NCBI GenBank assembly: GCA_022799755.1
Contig: JAAWOU010000035.1
Location: forward strand, 1-32,197
Source: Lachnospiraceae bacterium
GTDB taxonomy: Bacteria; Bacillota; Clostridia; Lachnospirales; Lachnospiraceae
Direction of reading: 5' to 3'
DNA length: 32,197 nt
Numbering within the stretch: the first letter of the stretch is position 1; each line of letters starts with the position of its first letter. The notes beneath the pieces were generated by a model that saw nothing but the letters and a program-made list of their open reading frames with translations, was not told where the DNA came from and searched no databases. The translations under genes and the position numbers were made by a program. This document shows, one piece after another, positions 31,724 to 32,197 of the stretch.

Positions 31724-32197
31724 GTGGAAAATATAAAGAGAATTGCCCAAACTACAGATTTGCACGGTCTGGTAGTCAGCCATGTGGACGATGATCATAT
31801 AGGCGGCATCATACATATCATAAGAGAGTGGAAAAAGTTGGATCAGGAGAGGAATTTTTTCCTAATTTTCAACGATTATATAGACCACAGCATTTCTTTC
31901 TCGCAGGGAGAAGTTTTTATAGATGAAATCGAGCAACTGCAAAAGATTCAAAATATAAATATCCGAATTACCACTATAAAGGCGGGAAGATGGGAACTTA
32001 CCGGACCCGGGAGAGCTTCCATTTTTATTCGGATTACAGGGATGAGGATAACACCCCAAAAGCCCCTTAAAATGCGTACAGAAGCCGAAATAACCCATAA
32101 CGCCGGAAGGCACAGGGGCTTCAGGACAGATACCTTTATGATTACACTTTCGCCAATGATAACGGCCAGAATCCCGTCATGGAGAAAGCCTGCGCTT
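31724..32197 (+). pseudogene. Damaged metallo-beta-lactamase-fold hydrolase fragment, runs off the window edge
   Basis: From GTG 31724 the frame reads VENIKRIAQTT, then DLHGLVVSHVDDDHIGGI. The HVDDDHIGG part is the metal-binding HxxDxH-type motif of metallo-beta-lactamase-fold hydrolases, as in ComEC-like or uncharacterised nuclease-like proteins. The normal N-terminal part (about 50 residues with the first strands) is missing, with a stop at 31670-31672 just upstream. After about 31990 the text no longer looks like the fold. Coherent protein-like segments appear in other frames (SFHFYSDYRDEDNTPKAP, and YDYTFANDNGQNPVMEKAC near the end), which indicates frameshifts or a fusion with another gene's remains. 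The same frame stays open to the last base. It is AT-rich like its neighbour. Confidence 0.5.

Noticed and set aside
1..32197. tRNA, rRNA, riboswitch or T-box elements
   Set aside because: None of the conserved cores of these RNAs were recognised by eye on either strand. A covariance-model scan would be needed to exclude them firmly.

Overview
The window looks like a chromosomal segment of a gut Firmicute, most likely a Lachnospiraceae member. The evidence is LplB/YtcP-type sugar permeases, Ser/Glu-rich solute-binding lipoproteins, a YesN-like membrane AraC regulator, LytTR/GHKL signalling genes, an AAA-ATPase/PD-(D/E)XK_9 protein and strong GGAGG-type ribosome binding sites. Most of it is moderately GC-rich. 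The last ~1.4 kb is visibly more AT-rich. No rRNA, tRNA, CRISPR array, integrase or intact insertion sequence was seen.

Layout: (1) 45-1775, AAA-ATPase/nuclease-like protein whose nuclease motif seems damaged, followed by a 566-base structured intergenic region. (2) 2342-13458, carbohydrate cluster A, all on the + strand: two ABC permeases, a lipoprotein binding protein, a membrane-bound AraC regulator, a GH36 alpha-galactosidase-like enzyme, a GH109-like Gfo/Idh/MocA protein and a DUF4838 protein. No glycosidase here has a signal peptide, so the cluster suggests uptake of alpha-galactosyl or alpha-GalNAc oligosaccharides followed by cytoplasmic trimming. (3) 13646-15829, a GNAT acetyltransferase and then a stretch of decayed genes: a C-terminal nucleosidase fragment, the C-terminal half of a methyltransferase and the tail of an Rpn-like protein. 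(4) 15982-21932, a LytTR response regulator, a short GHKL kinase and a pair of overlapping ABC exporter half-transporters. The first exporter carries a six-unit 36-bp tandem repeat inside its ATPase domain. Three strong hairpins precede the exporters. (5) 22103-30688, carbohydrate cluster B: a divergent cupin-AraC regulator, then two permeases, a binding lipoprotein, a GH105 unsaturated glycuronyl hydrolase and a GH112 beta-galactoside phosphorylase. GH105 next to GH112 points to rhamnogalacturonan-I fragments ending in galactosyl-rhamnose. (6) 30835-32197, an AT-rich end: a secreted or membrane-anchored hypothetical protein on the - strand and a damaged metallo-beta-lactamase-fold fragment running to the window edge.

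The two carbohydrate clusters are parallel import-and-degrade modules, each with its own AraC-type regulator. The most unusual features are the expanding repeat inside the exporter ATPase, a recurrent hairpin with a covarying base pair found in two distant intergenic regions, a 103-nt near-perfect hairpin before the exporter genes, and the GH36 + GH109-like pairing. All functional statements are from reading motifs by eye. No database search was run.
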